Positions 50,482 through 60,536 of a stretch of 64,000 nucleotides of DNA are shown piece by piece. Below the pieces are notes generated by a model. That model was not told where the DNA came from and did no database searches. It saw nothing but the letters and a program-made list of their open reading frames with translations. Position numbers and translations under genes: made by a program. This stretch comes from an uncultured Woeseia sp. (lineage in GTDB: Bacteria; Pseudomonadota; Gammaproteobacteria; Steroidobacterales; Woeseiaceae), in assembly GCA_937925605.1 (NCBI GenBank), contig CALALV010000001.1, forward strand, positions 4,273 through 68,272, written 5' to 3'. Position 1 is the stretch's first letter. Each line of letters begins with the position of its first letter.

Positions 50482-51630
50482 ATGGCACAGACGATCAATA
50501 CAAACGTTGCTTCGCTGAATGCGCAACGTAATTTGAGTCGTTCGCAGGGCTTGCTCAACCAGTCACTTGAGAGGCTGTCGACGGGCCTGCGAATCAACAG
50601 TGCGAAGGACGACGCTGCAGGCCTGGCGATCTCCGAGCGCTTCACCACGCAGATCCGCGGCCTGAACCAGGCGGTGCGTAACGCAAGTGACGGCATCTCG
50701 CTGGCGCAGACGACCGAGTCTGCCCTCGGTGAGCTGACCAACAACCTGCAGCGCATCCGCGAGCTGGCCGTGCAGTCGGTCAACGCCACGAACTCGGCGT
50801 CCGACCGCGCTGCGCTGAACGCCGAGGTACTGGAGCGCGTCGCGGAAATCGACCGCATCGCGAAGCAGACCAACTTCAACGGCGTCAAGGTCCTCGACGG
50901 CTCGTTCGGCACCGCGACCTTCCAGGTCGGCGCCAACGTCGGCGACACGATCTCGGTCAGCCTGACGACCGACGTTACGGCGGCTGCCATCGGCACCGTC
51001 AACACCGAGGAAGGCTCCGGCTTCGACATGTCCGACGCGACCAACGTCGAGGACGTCACGCTGGAATTCGGTGACGGCGTCGATGCCGACCTGTACGGCT
51101 CGGTGGTCATCGCAGCCGGCGCGAGCGCGCAGGACGCGGCCAACACGATCAACGAGGCCTCGCTGGACGGCATCTCGGCCTTCGTCAGCGCCGCCGGCGA
51201 GCTGCAGGTCCTGTCCGACAACGGCGACGTCACGTTCACCGAGACCGTGGCAGCCGGCACCAACACGGTCGGCCTCGACGGGCTGAACACGGCTGACGAG
51301 ACGGCTGCGACGGCCACGACGCTGGCCGGCGTTGCAGTCGACACGGTTGCGGACGCGAACTTCGCGATCGCCCGCATCGACTCGGCGCTGACCGCGGTCA
51401 ACGGCCTGCGCGGCAACCTGGGTGCTATCCAGAACCGCTTCGAGTCGACGATCGTGAACCTGCAGACCGTCAGCGAGAACCTCGCGGCGTCGCGCGGCCG
51501 GATCCAGGACGCCGACTTCGCGGCGGAGACCGCGGCACTGACCAAGGCTCAGATCCTCCAGCAGGCCGGCGTATCGGTACTGGCCCAGGCCAATGCCCAG
51601 CCGCAGCTGGCACTGAGTCTGCTGCAGTAA
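50482..51630 (+). CDS. fliC: flagellin
   Basis: 382 residues from ATG 50482 (AGGAG 8 bases upstream). The conserved D0/D1 N-terminus is present: AQTINTNVASLNAQRNLSRS, then LSTGLRINSAKDDAAGLAIS and GISLAQTTESALGELTNNLQ. The C-terminal D1/D0 is RIQDADFAAETAALTKAQIL with a final LALSLLQ. The variable middle (about 170-285) is short, acidic and Thr/Ala-rich. It is the only flagellin in the window. It lies between flgL and flaG under a sigma-28 promoter. Confidence 0.97.
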   Translation: MAQTINTNVASLNAQRNLSRSQGLLNQSLERLSTGLRINSAKDDAAGLAISERFTTQIRGLNQAVRNASDGISLAQTTESALGELTNNLQRIRELAVQSVNATNSASDRAALNAEVLERVAEIDRIAKQTNFNGVKVLDGSFGTATFQVGANVGDTISVSLTTDVTAAAIGTVNTEEGSGFDMSDATNVEDVTLEFGDGVDADLYGSVVIAAGASAQDAANTINEASLDGISAFVSAAGELQVLSDNGDVTFTETVAAGTNTVGLDGLNTADETAATATTLAGVAVDTVADANFAIARIDSALTAVNGLRGNLGAIQNRFESTIVNLQTVSENLAASRGRIQDADFAAETAALTKAQILQQAGVSVLAQANAQPQLALSLLQ

Positions 51631-51650
51631 GAAAGCGCAGCAACAACTTT

Positions 51651-51685
51651 CCCCGCGGTGGCGACAGGGACGTCGCCACTCGGGG
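51651..51685 (+). terminator. strong hairpin downstream of flagellin
   Basis: CCCCG and GTGGCGAC (51658-51665) pair with GTCGCCAC (51672-51679) and CGGGG around a 6-base loop, giving 13 bp interrupted by a small internal loop. No T-run follows. It may partly terminate or protect the abundant flagellin message while allowing some readthrough into flaG. Confidence 0.6.
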
Positions 51686-51705
51686 ATCCCTGAAGGAGCA
51701 AGGCA

Positions 51706-52065
51706 ATGTCGGATACAGCCCTTAAAACGGTCTCCGGCACCGGAACGTTCCGGGTACTGGAGATGTCGCGGCCGCAGGCCGCGCCGGCAGCGGGCGGCAA
51801 TGAGCCGGCGCCGGCCGGCAAGGTACTGCCGGTCGAGATCCCGAAAGCGGACCTCGGCGCGCTCGCGAAACAGCTGAACGACGCGGCCCGCAACATCGGC
51901 CGCGACCTGCGCTTCGAGGTGAACCTCGAGAGCGGACGCTCGGTGATCCAGGTCCTGGACCGGGAAACCGGCGAAATCATCCGGCAGATCCCGCCGGAGA
52001 AAGTCACACCGTATTTGAAGGAAAACGGCGCGCTCGAAGTGCGCCTGTACGACGAGGTCGTCTGA
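51706..52065 (+). CDS. flaG: FlaG-family protein
   Basis: 119 residues. The C-terminal FlaG domain reads LRFEVNLESGRSVIQVLDRE, TGEIIRQIPPEKV. The N-terminal half is proline- and alanine-rich. FlaG proteins lie between flagellin and fliD in many bacteria and influence filament length. AAGGAGCAAGGC precedes the start. Confidence 0.9.
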   Translation: MSDTALKTVSGTGTFRVLEMSRPQAAPAAGGNEPAPAGKVLPVEIPKADLGALAKQLNDAARNIGRDLRFEVNLESGRSVIQVLDRETGEIIRQIPPEKVTPYLKENGALEVRLYDEVV

Positions 52066-52094
52066 GCGGCGCAGAATGCCGCGGCGGCTCGTTC

Positions 52095-52110
52095 TGGCAC
52101 GAAGATTGGA
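52095..52110 (+). promoter_or_regulatory. imperfect sigma-54-like promoter before fliD
   Basis: TGGCACGAAGATTGGA has a perfect -24 element (GG 52096-52097), but the -12 position holds GG (52108-52109) where GC is expected. Spacing is right (12 bp). A start point near 52120 would give a leader of about 49 bases to fliD. The altered -12 dinucleotide may make it weak or inactive. Confidence 0.45.
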
Positions 52111-52168
52111 TACCCGGTGAGGGGGCGCCCGGCGCCAGGACTCATCGAAGACCGAGGGGACAGCAAGC

Positions 52169-53560
52169 ATGGCCAGTATCACGTCAGCAGGAATCGGCTC
52201 CGGACTCGACATCGGCGGGCTCGTCAGCCAGCTGGTGGCCGCCGAGGGCCAGCCGGCCGAGCAGCGCATCGCGCGCGGCGAGGCCTCGGCGCAGGCGCGG
52301 CTGTCGGCCTACGGCTCCCTGAAATCGGCGCTGTCGCAGTTCCGTGACCAGCTCGACCTGATGCAGGACATCGGCAAGTTCCTGAGCCGCAAGGCGGCGT
52401 CGTCGAACGAGGACCTGTTCTCGGTCTCGGCGAGCACGAGCGCGCTGCCCGGCAGCTACGCCGTAGAGGTCGTCAACCTCGCGACGGCGCAGCGCCTGAC
52501 CTCGGGCGCCTTCGCCGATGCGGACACGGCGGTCGGCGAGGGCACGCTGACGATCGACGTCGGCGGCGAGGCCTTCGACGTCGAGATCACCGCGGATAAT
52601 TCCTCGCTCGCGGGCATCCGCGATGCGATCAATGCGGCAGGCGACAACAGCGGCGTGACCGCGACGATCGTCAACGCCGACAGCGGCAGCTACCTCGTGC
52701 TGAACTCGGAGGAGACCGGGTCCGCGCAGACCATCACGGTTACCCAGGCCGGCGGCGACGGCGGCCTCGCGGCGCTCGAGTATGACCCGGCCAACGGCCT
52801 GAACGCGCTGACGGAAACCGTCGCCGCGGCCGACGCGCTGGTGCGCGTCGACGGCCTGGATATCACCAGCGCGAACAACACGATCAGCGGCGCGATCGAC
52901 GGCCTGACTCTCGAGCTGGTCGCGGCGTCGCCCGGCAGCGTCGAGAAACTCTCCGTCGACAACGACAGCGCGGCGGTACGCAACGTGATCGAGGATTTCG
53001 TCGACAGCTACAACGACCTCGTGGCGACCTTCGACCAGCTGTCGGCCTACGACGCGGAGACCGAGATCGCCGGGCCGCTGCTCGGCGACGCGTCGCTGCG
53101 CAACATCCGCGACCAGCTGCGGCGCGAGATGTCGGAGGGCGTGGACAGCGTCGGTGCGGCCTTCGGGTCCCTGCGTGACGCGGGACTCGAAATCGAGCTC
53201 GACGGCACGATGAGCATCGTCGACGAGGAGCTCGACGCGGCGCTGGCGGACGATTTCACCGGCATCGGCCAGCTGTTCGCCGCCGACGGCGCCTACGCGC
53301 AGCGGCTGTTCGAACGGGTCGAGGCCTTCCTCGACGACGAGGGCCTGCTGGAGGCGCGCACCGACGGGCTGAACCGCACGATCGAGGACTACGCGGAGCA
53401 GCGCGAGCGCCTGGCGGAACGCCTGTCCTCGCTCGAGACGCGCCTGCTGCGCCAGTTCAACGCGCTCGACTCGCTGGTCGCGCAGCTGACCTCGACGAGC
53501 AACTTTCTGACCCAGCAGTTGGCGAACCTGCCGACGGTGGGCGGCAACAACAACGCTTAA
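52169..53560 (+). CDS. fliD: flagellar filament cap FliD (HAP2)
   Basis: 463 residues. The N-terminus is SITSAGIGSGLDIGGLVSQL and the middle has the repeated ig-like segments GEGTLTIDVGGEAFDVEIT. The C-terminus carries a coiled coil with LSSLETRLLRQFNALDSLVA, QLTSTSNFLTQQLANL. It caps the filament and folds incoming flagellin. It is followed by fliS, the usual order. Confidence 0.96.
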   Translation: MASITSAGIGSGLDIGGLVSQLVAAEGQPAEQRIARGEASAQARLSAYGSLKSALSQFRDQLDLMQDIGKFLSRKAASSNEDLFSVSASTSALPGSYAVEVVNLATAQRLTSGAFADADTAVGEGTLTIDVGGEAFDVEITADNSSLAGIRDAINAAGDNSGVTATIVNADSGSYLVLNSEETGSAQTITVTQAGGDGGLAALEYDPANGLNALTETVAAADALVRVDGLDITSANNTISGAIDGLTLELVAASPGSVEKLSVDNDSAAVRNVIEDFVDSYNDLVATFDQLSAYDAETEIAGPLLGDASLRNIRDQLRREMSEGVDSVGAAFGSLRDAGLEIELDGTMSIVDEELDAALADDFTGIGQLFAADGAYAQRLFERVEAFLDDEGLLEARTDGLNRTIEDYAEQRERLAERLSSLETRLLRQFNALDSLVAQLTSTSNFLTQQLANLPTVGGNNNA

Positions 53561-53577
53561 CGGGCAGGGAGCCTGCA

Positions 53578-54000
53578 ATGATGAAGACGAGCGGCGCAGC
53601 GGCGATGCAGGAGTATCGCCAGGTGAACCTCCAGCACGCGGTCGAGGCCGCGAGCCCGCACCGGCTGGTGCAGCTCATGATGGAACGCGTGCTCGCGAAA
53701 ATCGCGATCGCCCGTGGCCACATGGAGCGTGGCGCCGTGGCGGAGAAGGGCCGTCACATCGGCGACGCGATCAGTATCGTCAACGGCCTGCAGGTGAGCC
53801 TGAATCACAAGGCCGACTCGGCCCTGTCCGGCAACTTCGACGCGCTCTACGACTACATGACGCGACGCCTGCTCGAGGCCAACCTGAAGAACGACGAGGC
53901 GATCCTCACCGAGGTCGCGGGCCTGATGCGCCAGGTCAAGGAAGCCTGGGATGCGATCGGCGACGAGGTCGCCGCCGAAGCCGCCGCGGCCTCGGCCTGA
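53578..54000 (+). CDS. fliS: flagellin export chaperone FliS
   Basis: 140 residues: AMQEYRQVNLQHAVEAASPH with RLVQLMMERVLAKIAIARGH, then the helix YDYMTRRLLEANLKNDEAIL and EVAGLMRQVKEAWDAIG. It holds flagellin unpolymerised in the cytoplasm. ATG 53581 is an equally possible start. Confidence 0.95.
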   Translation: MMKTSGAAAMQEYRQVNLQHAVEAASPHRLVQLMMERVLAKIAIARGHMERGAVAEKGRHIGDAISIVNGLQVSLNHKADSALSGNFDALYDYMTRRLLEANLKNDEAILTEVAGLMRQVKEAWDAIGDEVAAEAAAASA

Positions 54001-54016
54001 CGCGGCTGCCGGGACG

Positions 54017-54316
54017 ATGGGCGAATCCGCCGCGACCGAGCGCGTGTCGCTCGACTACCTCGAGACGCTGCACCGGCGAATCGAGGAGTGCGCGGCGGGC
54101 AGCCGCTGGGCGGAGGTCGAAGCGCTGATGGCGGAGCGTAACGAGCTGCTCCAGGACTTCCACGGGGACCGGCGTGCCGAGGCGCTCGCCGCTGCGCAGC
54201 GCTCGACCGACCGGATCCTGAAGCTCGCGGTGGCGGCCCGGCTCGAGCTGGTCGGGGAACTCGCCCGGCTGCAGCGCGGGCGCAAGGCCACCGACGCGTA
54301 CCGCGCGCACCGCTGA
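54017..54316 (+). CDS. fliT: FliT-like flagellar chaperone
   Basis: 99 residues from ATG 54017. It is small, helical and charged: LDYLETLHRRIEECAAGSRW and EVEALMAERNELLQDFHGD. Its position just after fliDS and its length and helical pattern match FliT, the FliD chaperone. Sequence conservation in this family is low, so the assignment leans on context. Confidence 0.65.
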   Translation: MGESAATERVSLDYLETLHRRIEECAAGSRWAEVEALMAERNELLQDFHGDRRAEALAAAQRSTDRILKLAVAARLELVGELARLQRGRKATDAYRAHR

Positions 54317-54457
54317 CGCAAGGTCACGGCCGTCCGACGGTGCCGGCCAGGCGTTCCTTACAAGGGCCAAAAAGAACAAAAAGTGGGCTCAATTCTGTAA
54401 AATGCCCCGATAGTTTTCGCAAATAACCAGATATTGTCGATTTTTTGACGCTCGCTG

Positions 54458-54479
54458 GTGAAACTGTGAGACGTTTCAC
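54458..54479. promoter_or_regulatory. palindrome in the fleQ upstream region
   Basis: GTGAAAC (54458-54464) and GTTTCAC (54473-54479) are perfect 7-bp arms 8 bp apart. They lie in an unusually AT-rich stretch (about 54360-54450) within the 240-bp gap before fleQ. The site is about 80 bp before the fleQ start. A dimeric regulator could bind here. I see no good sigma-54 or sigma-28 site in this gap. Confidence 0.5.
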
Positions 54480-54556
54480 GATGCCGTCGCGCGCGAAAGC
54501 CTAGTCTCCCTGCCACGTTCAACGGATGTTGACCTTCAGCAAGGAGAGTTGGAGCG

Positions 54557-55891
<1,335 letters not shown>

Positions 55892-55910
55892 AGCCGGTCC
55901 CGCGCGCGGC

Positions 55911-55965
55911 CGTCGGAAAGCCGCCGCGGCGCGCCGGGCTTCCGGCGGACGTCGGAAATCCGACG
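55911..55965. promoter_or_regulatory. repeated CGTCGGAAA element upstream of the fleS promoter
   Basis: CGTCGGAAA occurs at 55911-55919 and 55950-55958. The second copy is part of the inverted repeat CGTCGGA-AA-TCCGACG (55950-55965). They are about 125 and 80 bp upstream of the predicted start point, the usual place for sigma-54 activator sites. FleQ is the likely binder. Confidence 0.5.
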
Positions 55966-56008
55966 CCCGGCCGATTCCCCAAACAACTGATTTATATAGC
56001 AATGTTGC

Positions 56009-56025
56009 TTGGCACGCATCTTGCT
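56009..56025 (+). promoter_or_regulatory. sigma-54 promoter of fleSR
   Basis: TTGGCACGCATCTTGCT is an essentially perfect sigma-54 site, with GG (56011-56012) and GC (56023-56024) 12 bp apart. The start point would be near 56036. This rules out TTG 56009 and ATG 56027 as starts of the kinase gene. Confidence 0.92.
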
Positions 56026-56059
56026 GATGTCTGCGCAGGAACCTCCGGGAGACGCTAAC

Positions 56060-57229
56060 TTGACCGCCACGCCGAAAACCGCCGCCGAACTCGAGCTCGC
56101 CTTCGACGCGTTCAACGCGCACTCGGCCGCGCTCGAGGCGTCCTGGCGGGACCTCGAGGCGCAGGTCGGCCGGCTGACCGCGGAGCTCGAAGCCACGCAG
56201 TCGGCGCGTCACCGCGAGCTGCTCGAAAAGGAGCGGCTCGGCGCGCGACTCGCGCGCACGCTCGAGGCGCTGCCGGGCGCGGTCGTCATGCTCGACGCCG
56301 ACGGCATCGTCCGCGAACGCAACGAGGAAGCTGCCCGGCTGCTTAACCAGCCGCTGAAGGGTCGGCCGTGGTCGGAGATCGCGCGCCGCGAGTTCACGTC
56401 CGCGGTCGACGCGGACGGCGACCTGGAACTGGCGGACGGCCGGCTGCTGACGCTGAAACGTCGCCGGCTGGGCGCCGGCGAAGGCGAGATCCTGCTGCTT
56501 ACCGACGTCACTGAGAGCCGGCGGCTGCGCGAACTGCTGGCGCGCCACCAGCGCCTGTCCGCGATCGGCGAGATGACCGCGCGGCTCGCGCACCAGATCC
56601 GTACGCCGCTCGCCTCCGCGCTGCTGTACGCATCGCAGGTCTCGCCGGGCGAGGACGGGCCGGATTCGCTCGGCGGCCGCATCGTCGGCCGCCTGCGGGA
56701 ACTCGATCGGCTCGTGCGCGACATGCTGCAGTATGCCGGCGGCGCGCGCGCCGAGGGCGACCTCGTCGATCTCGAAGAACTCCTGGCCGATGTGGCCGAG
56801 ACCTGCAGGGCACGCTGTGCCGGTGACCTGCAGGTCTCGGTCGACGTCGCCGAGGAAGGCCTGGCCGTCACCGGCAACCGCGACGCGCTGAAAGGTGCGC
56901 TCGCGAACCTGCTCGACAACGCCGTGCAGATCGCCGCCGCGCGCATCGAGCTGTCGGCATTCCGTGACGAGCGCGGGCTGTGCCTGACCGTGACCGACGA
57001 CGGGCCCGGCGTGCCCGCCGGGCTGCGCGACCATATTTTCGAACCCTTCTACACGACGCGGCCGCAGGGCACGGGCCTCGGTCTCGCGGTCGTGCGCAGC
57101 GTCGCCGAGGCGCACGGCGGCGAAGTGCTGCTGGACTCGGGGCCGCAGGGCACGACCTTCGCGCTGTGCCTGCCGGCCGCGACGGCGGCCTGGCTCGCCG
57201 TGCCGCAGCGGGAGGCCTGTCATGCCTGA
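56060..57229 (+). CDS. fleS: flagellar sensor histidine kinase FleS
   Basis: The start TTG 56060 is downstream of the sigma-54 start point and has GGGAG 9 bases before it (389 residues). There is no transmembrane segment, so it is cytoplasmic. A coiled coil (about 10-65) precedes a PAS domain (about 70-165; LEALPGAVVMLDADGIVRER). The kinase core has phosphorylated His178 in TARLAHQIRTPLASALLY and ATPase boxes ANLLDNAVQIA, VTDDGPGVPAG and GTGLGLAVVRSVAEAHGG. It phosphorylates FleR, encoded with an 8-bp overlap. The signal is probably an assembly state sensed in the cytoplasm. Confidence 0.93.
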   Translation: MTATPKTAAELELAFDAFNAHSAALEASWRDLEAQVGRLTAELEATQSARHRELLEKERLGARLARTLEALPGAVVMLDADGIVRERNEEAARLLNQPLKGRPWSEIARREFTSAVDADGDLELADGRLLTLKRRRLGAGEGEILLLTDVTESRRLRELLARHQRLSAIGEMTARLAHQIRTPLASALLYASQVSPGEDGPDSLGGRIVGRLRELDRLVRDMLQYAGGARAEGDLVDLEELLADVAETCRARCAGDLQVSVDVAEEGLAVTGNRDALKGALANLLDNAVQIAAARIELSAFRDERGLCLTVTDDGPGVPAGLRDHIFEPFYTTRPQGTGLGLAVVRSVAEAHGGEVLLDSGPQGTTFALCLPAATAAWLAVPQREACHA

Positions 57230-58547
57230 GGCAGCGGTACTGATCGTCGAGGACGACGCGAGCCTGCGCGCGGCGCTGTCCGAGACGCTCGCGGGCGGCA
57301 GCGACTATCCTGTACTGGCTGCGGGCAGCGGTCCCGAGGCGCTGTCGATACTCGCGCGCGAGCGCGTCGGCCTCGTCGTCAGCGACATCCAGATGCAGCC
57401 GATGAGCGGGCACGAGTTGCTCGGCGAGATCCGCCGCCAGCACCCGGCGATGCCGGCGGTGCTGATGACCGCCTACGGAACAATCGAGAACGCGGTCGAC
57501 GTCATGCGCGACGGCGCGTCCGATTACCTGGTCAAGCCGTTCGAGGCCAGCGACCTGATCGCGGTGGTCGACCGCTACATGCAGGCGGACGAGGCCGGGC
57601 GCCAGCCGGTTGCCGGCGATCCGAAGACGCTCGAGCTGTTGCGCATCGCCGAGCGCGTCGCGAAGAGCGATGCCACGGTCACGCTGTCCGGCGAGTCCGG
57701 CTGCGGCAAGGAGGTCTTCGCGCGCTTCATCCACGACAACTCGCTGCGCCGAGAGCAGCCGTTCGTCGCGATCAACTGCGCCGCGATCCCCGAGCACATG
57801 CTGGAAGCCGTCCTGTTCGGCTACGAGAAGGGCGCCTTCACCGGCGCTGCGGCCGCCCACGCCGGCAAGTTCGAGCAGGCCAACGGCGGCACGCTGCTGC
57901 TCGACGAAATCTCCGAGATGGAACTGGCGCTGCAGGCCAAGCTGCTGCGCGTCATCCAGGAGCGCGAGGTCGAGCGCCTCGGCGGCAGCGCGCCGCTACC
58001 GCTCGATGTCCGCGTGCTCGCGACGACCAACCGCAACCTGCGCGAGTGCGTGCAGGACGGCCGGTTCCGCGAAGACCTGTATTACCGGCTGAACGTTTTC
58101 CCGCTGCGCATCCCGCCGCTGCGCGAACGGCGCGGTGACATCCTGCCGCTCGCGGAGCTGGCGATCGCGCGTCATCACGGCGGCAGCGGTCCGCGACCCC
58201 GGCTCGACGACGGGGCGCGCGAGCGGCTCGAGGCCTGGCCCTGGCCCGGTAACGTCCGCGAGCTCGAGAACACGATCCAGCGCAGCCTGATCATGGCCGG
58301 CGGCGCGACGCTGGTCGCGGCCGACCTCGTCTTCGAGGAGGAAGCGCCGGCGGCGGAGGCGGCGGCCCCGGCCGCGCTGTCCGATGACCTGCGCCTGCAC
58401 GAATACGAACGCATCGCTGCTGCGCTGGCCGAGCACGGCGGCAAGCGCAGCGCTGCCGCGGACGCGCTCGGCATCAGCCCGCGCACGCTGCGTTACAAGC
58501 TGGCCCGGATGCGCGCCGACGGCGTCGCGACCGGACTCGACGCATGA
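57222..58547 (+). CDS. fleR: sigma-54-dependent flagellar response regulator FleR
   Basis: 441 residues. The receiver has phosphoacceptor Asp55 in LVVSDIQMQPMSG and the lysine in YLVKPFEA. The AAA+ domain has GESGCGKE near residue 157, GAFTGA and LLLDEISEME. The C-terminal helix-turn-helix is HGGKRSAAADALGISPRTLR. It is phosphorylated by FleS and activates rod, hook and ring genes, including probably the flgB and post-fliJ sigma-54 promoters seen here. Confidence 0.95.
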   Translation: MPEAAVLIVEDDASLRAALSETLAGGSDYPVLAAGSGPEALSILARERVGLVVSDIQMQPMSGHELLGEIRRQHPAMPAVLMTAYGTIENAVDVMRDGASDYLVKPFEASDLIAVVDRYMQADEAGRQPVAGDPKTLELLRIAERVAKSDATVTLSGESGCGKEVFARFIHDNSLRREQPFVAINCAAIPEHMLEAVLFGYEKGAFTGAAAAHAGKFEQANGGTLLLDEISEMELALQAKLLRVIQEREVERLGGSAPLPLDVRVLATTNRNLRECVQDGRFREDLYYRLNVFPLRIPPLRERRGDILPLAELAIARHHGGSGPRPRLDDGARERLEAWPWPGNVRELENTIQRSLIMAGGATLVAADLVFEEEAPAAEAAAPAALSDDLRLHEYERIAAALAEHGGKRSAAADALGISPRTLRYKLARMRADGVATGLDA

Positions 58548-58571
58548 CGCTTGACGGATGAGGAAGAACCG

Positions 58572-58886
58572 ATGAGCGAAATAAGCCCGCAACAACTCCT
58601 GAGCCAGATCCGCTCGATGCAGAGCGAGCTGCACGGCACGCAGGCCCCGCGGCCGGCCGACGGCTCGGGTTTCGGCGAACTCTTCAGCAAGGCGCTGAAC
58701 CAGGTCAACGACACCCAGCAGGCGTCGTCCGCGCTGAAAGCGGCCTTCGTGACCGGCAGCTCGGAGGCCAGCCTGGCCGAGGTGATGATCGCCTCGCAGA
58801 AGGCCGACCTGAGCTTCCGCGCGATGACCGAGGTACGCAACAAGCTGGTGAACGCCTACCAGGAAATCATGAACATGCCGGTCTGA
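58572..58886 (+). CDS. fliE: flagellar hook-basal body junction protein FliE
   Basis: 104 residues from ATG 58572 (GAGGAAGAA upstream). It has FGELFSKALNQVNDTQQASS and the C-terminal ASLAEVMIASQKADLSFRAM, VRNKLVNAYQEIMNMPV. It joins the MS ring to the rod. It lies 24 bp after fleR without a recognisable promoter of its own, so it may be transcribed with fleSR. Confidence 0.95.
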   Translation: MSEISPQQLLSQIRSMQSELHGTQAPRPADGSGFGELFSKALNQVNDTQQASSALKAAFVTGSSEASLAEVMIASQKADLSFRAMTEVRNKLVNAYQEIMNMPV

Positions 58887-58910
58887 GCGGCACGGGAAAA
58901 CTGACGAATC

Positions 58911-60536
58911 ATGGAAAATTCCGCTCTCATCGAATCACCGGGCGTACCGGCCAGCCAGCTGAACTTGGGCGGCGTCATGCGCATCCCGGCGGTCCGCCAG
59001 GTGACGACGCTGATCGGCGTGGCCGCGGCCGTCGCCGCCGGTTTCGCCATCTTCCTGTGGTCGCAGACGCCGAGTTACTCGCAGCTGTACGCGAACCTCG
59101 AGCCCGCGGACGCGGCGCAGGTCGTCGACGCGCTGAAGGGCGCCGAGATCGACTACCGGCTGACCGACTCCGGCAGCATTCTCGTCCCGCAGTCCCGCCT
59201 GCACGACGCGCGCATGCAGATGGCGGGGCAGGGCGTCGCGCCGGCCGGCGACGGCACGATGGACCTGATGCAGGAACAGTCCAGCTTCGGCGTCAGCCAG
59301 TTCATGGAGAACGCCCGCTACCAGCACGCGCTGGAGGCGGAACTGGCGCGCACGATCACGAGCCTCGGCGCCGTGCGCGAAGCGCGCGTGCACCTCGCGT
59401 TGCCGAAGGAGTCGTCCTTCCTGCGTGACGATCGCAGCGCCAGCGCCTCGGTGCTGCTGAAGCTCGGGCGCGGCAGCCTCGAGGCCGACCAGGCCGCGGC
59501 CATCGTCAACCTCGTCGCATCCAGCGTGCCGAACCTCGCGCCGGGCAACGTCACGCTGATCGACCAGTTCGGCCGGCTGCTGAGCTCGGCCGGCGACGAC
59601 TGGGCGGACAGCCAGGCCGTCAACCAGTTCAAGCACGCGCAGCGGCTGGAAGAAGTCTACCGGCGCCGCATCGAGGAACTGCTGACTCCGCTGGTCGGCG
59701 CCGGGCGCGTGCGCGCGCAGGTCGCGGCGAGTCTCGATTTCACCGTGACCGAGGAAACCCGCGAGGTCTACGACCCGGTCAACACGGCGTTGCGCAGCGA
59801 GAGCCTGAACGAGACCGAGCGCCGCAACAGCGACGGCGTCGCCGAGGGCGTCCCGGGCGCGCTCAGCAACCAGCCGCCCGAGACGGTTGCCGCCGCGCCA
59901 GCGGGCGCGGAGGGCGCGACGACCGAGGTAGTGAACTCGACGCGGTCGACGACCCGCAACTACGAGGTCGATCGCACGATCAGCCACGTGCGGCCGCAAA
60001 CCGGCACCATCCGCCGCCTGTCCGTCGCCGTGCTGGTCGACGACACCCGGCCCGCGGCAGCCGACGCCGAGGCCGACGGCGCGGCGCCGGGCGGCTTCAG
60101 CGACGACGACATCGCCCGTTTCACCACGCTGGTCAAGGAGGCCGTGGGCTTCGACGAGGCGCGCGGCGACACGGTCGTCGTCGTCAACGCCGCGTTCCGC
60201 GCCGCGCAGGTCATGGAGGAAATCGACGAGCCACCGCTGTGGGAACAGCCGGGCATGCGCGACACGCTGAAGCAGGTGCTCGGCGTCGTGCTGGTGCTCG
60301 CGCTGGCCTTCGGCCTGGTACGGCCGATGCTGAAGAACCTGTTCGCGCCCGGCGGCGGGCCGGCCGCCGAGTACATTCCCGGCGGCGCGGCGGGCGCCCT
60401 GACGGGCCCGGGCGGCAGCGCCGCGATCCCGGCGCCGAGCTTCGACGAGAAGGTCAGCGCGGCGCGCAACATCACCGGCGCCGACCCGGCGCGGGTCGCG
60501 CAGCTGGTCAAGAAGTGGGTGAACACCGATGACTGA
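58911..60536 (+). CDS. fliF: flagellar MS-ring protein FliF
   Basis: 541 residues. TM1 lies at about residues 35-55 (TLIGVAAAVAAGFAIFLWS), then PSYSQLYANLEPADAAQVVD. The ring-building motifs continue with QEQSSFGVSQFMENARYQHA and ARVHLALPKESSFLRDD. TM2 is near residue 460 (VLGVVLVLALAFGLV). The C-terminal FliG-binding tail is AARNITGADPARVAQLVKKW. It overlaps fliG by 8 bp. Confidence 0.97.
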   Translation: MENSALIESPGVPASQLNLGGVMRIPAVRQVTTLIGVAAAVAAGFAIFLWSQTPSYSQLYANLEPADAAQVVDALKGAEIDYRLTDSGSILVPQSRLHDARMQMAGQGVAPAGDGTMDLMQEQSSFGVSQFMENARYQHALEAELARTITSLGAVREARVHLALPKESSFLRDDRSASASVLLKLGRGSLEADQAAAIVNLVASSVPNLAPGNVTLIDQFGRLLSSAGDDWADSQAVNQFKHAQRLEEVYRRRIEELLTPLVGAGRVRAQVAASLDFTVTEETREVYDPVNTALRSESLNETERRNSDGVAEGVPGALSNQPPETVAAAPAGAEGATTEVVNSTRSTTRNYEVDRTISHVRPQTGTIRRLSVAVLVDDTRPAAADAEADGAAPGGFSDDDIARFTTLVKEAVGFDEARGDTVVVVNAAFRAAQVMEEIDEPPLWEQPGMRDTLKQVLGVVLVLALAFGLVRPMLKNLFAPGGGPAAEYIPGGAAGALTGPGGSAAIPAPSFDEKVSAARNITGADPARVAQLVKKWVNTDD

